This document shows, piece by piece, positions 63,474 to 64,000 of a DNA stretch of 64,000 nt; positions within the stretch are counted from its first letter, which is position 1, and each line of letters opens with the position of its first letter. The notes below the pieces were generated by a model that ran no database searches, was not told the origin of the DNA, and saw only the letters and a program-made list of their open reading frames with translations. Both the position numbers and the translations under genes were made by a program. The DNA is from Pontibaca methylaminivorans (GTDB lineage Bacteria; Pseudomonadota; Alphaproteobacteria; Rhodobacterales; Rhodobacteraceae), in the NCBI RefSeq assembly GCF_900156525.1, contig NZ_FTPS01000003.1, positions 18,015 to 82,014 on the forward strand, written 5' to 3'.

Positions 63474-64000
63474 TTGACGGCGGGCCAGGCCTGCCGGTCA
63501 GAGGGGAAATTGCTCGAAGCCGTCGCAAATGGAGACCACACCGGCACAGGCACCTTGCCGCGCTCCTTCGGCCATGCGCGAATTTCATTCACGCAGGGAG
63601 ACGACGGAAGAACCCGGGCAGGAACCCTGTTCCAGGAAGGCTGCCTCAAACTGCGCCTGCCGCGTGTCGAGCCGGATGAAACGGAACTTGTGATCATGAA
63701 TACCGCCGGCGGGATGACCGGCGGCGACATGACCACGACCGAAGTGACGGTCGAGGAAGGTGCGAGGGTGACCGTTACCACGCCCGGATCGGAACGCATC
63801 TATCGCGCGCTTTCCGGCAATGCGGTGATGAACCAGCGCCTGCGGGTGGATCGCGGCGGGCGGCTTGACTGGCTGCCGCAGGAGACCATCCTGTTCAATC
63901 GGGGTCGCCTTGCCAGGCGGACCGAAGTGGACCTGCAGGAGGGGGCCGTGGCGACGATCGTCGAATCGATCCTGCTGGGGCGCGCGGCGATGGGTGAAAC
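63474..64000 (+). CDS. ureD: Urease accessory protein UreD (N-terminal part; runs off the window)
   Basis: The first ~175 residues of UreD (UreH), which with UreF and UreG delivers nickel to urease. Family segments: HARISFTQGDDGRTRAGTLF, GCLKLRLPR, MNTAGGMTGGDMTTTEVTVE, TPGSERIYRA and LDWLPQETILFNRG. The frame is open to the end of the window. TTG 63474, 9 nt after GAAGGA, is the best start; no in-frame ATG occurs before residue ~82. A urease structural operon is expected downstream. Confidence 0.92.
   Translation, partial: MTAGQACRSEGKLLEAVANGDHTGTGTLPRSFGHARISFTQGDDGRTRAGTLFQEGCLKLRLPRVEPDETELVIMNTAGGMTGGDMTTTEVTVEEGARVTVTTPGSERIYRALSGNAVMNQRLRVDRGGRLDWLPQETILFNRGRLARRTEVDLQEGAVATIVESILLGRAAMGE

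Overview
This 64 kb window is GC-rich chromosomal DNA of an alphaproteobacterium, most likely a Rhodobacterales (Rhodobacteraceae/Paracoccaceae) member. Evidence: an alphaproteobacterial LexA box (GTTC-N7-GTTC) in front of an imuA-imuB-dnaE2 cassette, a COQ9 gene next to rpsU, YtoQ- and DUF1244-family genes, an NrtR regulator upstream of nadA-nadC, and a dispersed intergenic repeat with core GATATTTCTGGCCAGAAGAAGG. Most of the window is core genome. No insertion sequence, integrase, phage module or CRISPR array was seen. One tRNA (Arg, anticodon TCT) is present.

Layout. 1-5.4 kb: arginine synthesis (3' part of argD, argF), a phosphate transporter, a NUDIX hydrolase and 6-phosphogluconate dehydrogenase. 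5.4-12.1 kb: hrpB, meaB, rpmB, a small secreted protein and lepA. 12.2-17.3 kb: accessory-looking small genes, namely two tandem entericidin-like lipoproteins, a small membrane protein, an alpha/beta hydrolase, tRNA-Arg, several hypotheticals, and a guanidine-II riboswitch in front of an SMR guanidinium exporter (gdx). 17.4-21.8 kb: accA, a dipeptide epimerase with a D-amino-acid aminotransferase, a GT61 glycosyltransferase and a DUF1244 gene. 21.9-28.3 kb: pyk, rpmI-rplT, pheS, a TM2 gene on the opposite strand, and pheT. 28.4-34.8 kb: ytoQ, mscL, mscS, alanine dehydrogenase, rpsU, COQ9, a quinone oxidoreductase and a DsbA-type protein. 34.9-40.5 kb (minus strand): yeiH-lysR, nrtR-nadA-nadC and a flavin reductase. 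40.9-47.9 kb: a redox-defence cluster of yceI, pirin, a LysR regulator, glutathionyl-hydroquinone reductase, wrbA, an SDR and catalase. 48.3-57.2 kb: an RNA helicase, then a sensory operon (SUOX-fold periplasmic protein, histidine kinase, LuxR-type response regulator). Facing away from that operon is an uncharacterised four-gene envelope module: lipoprotein, membrane protein, secreted vWA protein with three exact-length 88-residue repeats, and an SH3 protein. 57.4-64 kb: dnaE2, imuB and imuA under a LexA box, a truncated cytochrome c remnant, and the start of ureD, presumably the first gene of a urease operon.

The best candidates for something undescribed are the envelope module at 53.2-57.2 kb, possibly linked to the divergent sensory operon, and the dispersed repeat family. 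The guanidine-II riboswitch/exporter pair and the SOS mutagenesis cassette are the clearest complete known systems. The NAD, pyruvate kinase and alanine dehydrogenase genes each have a candidate palindromic operator nearby.
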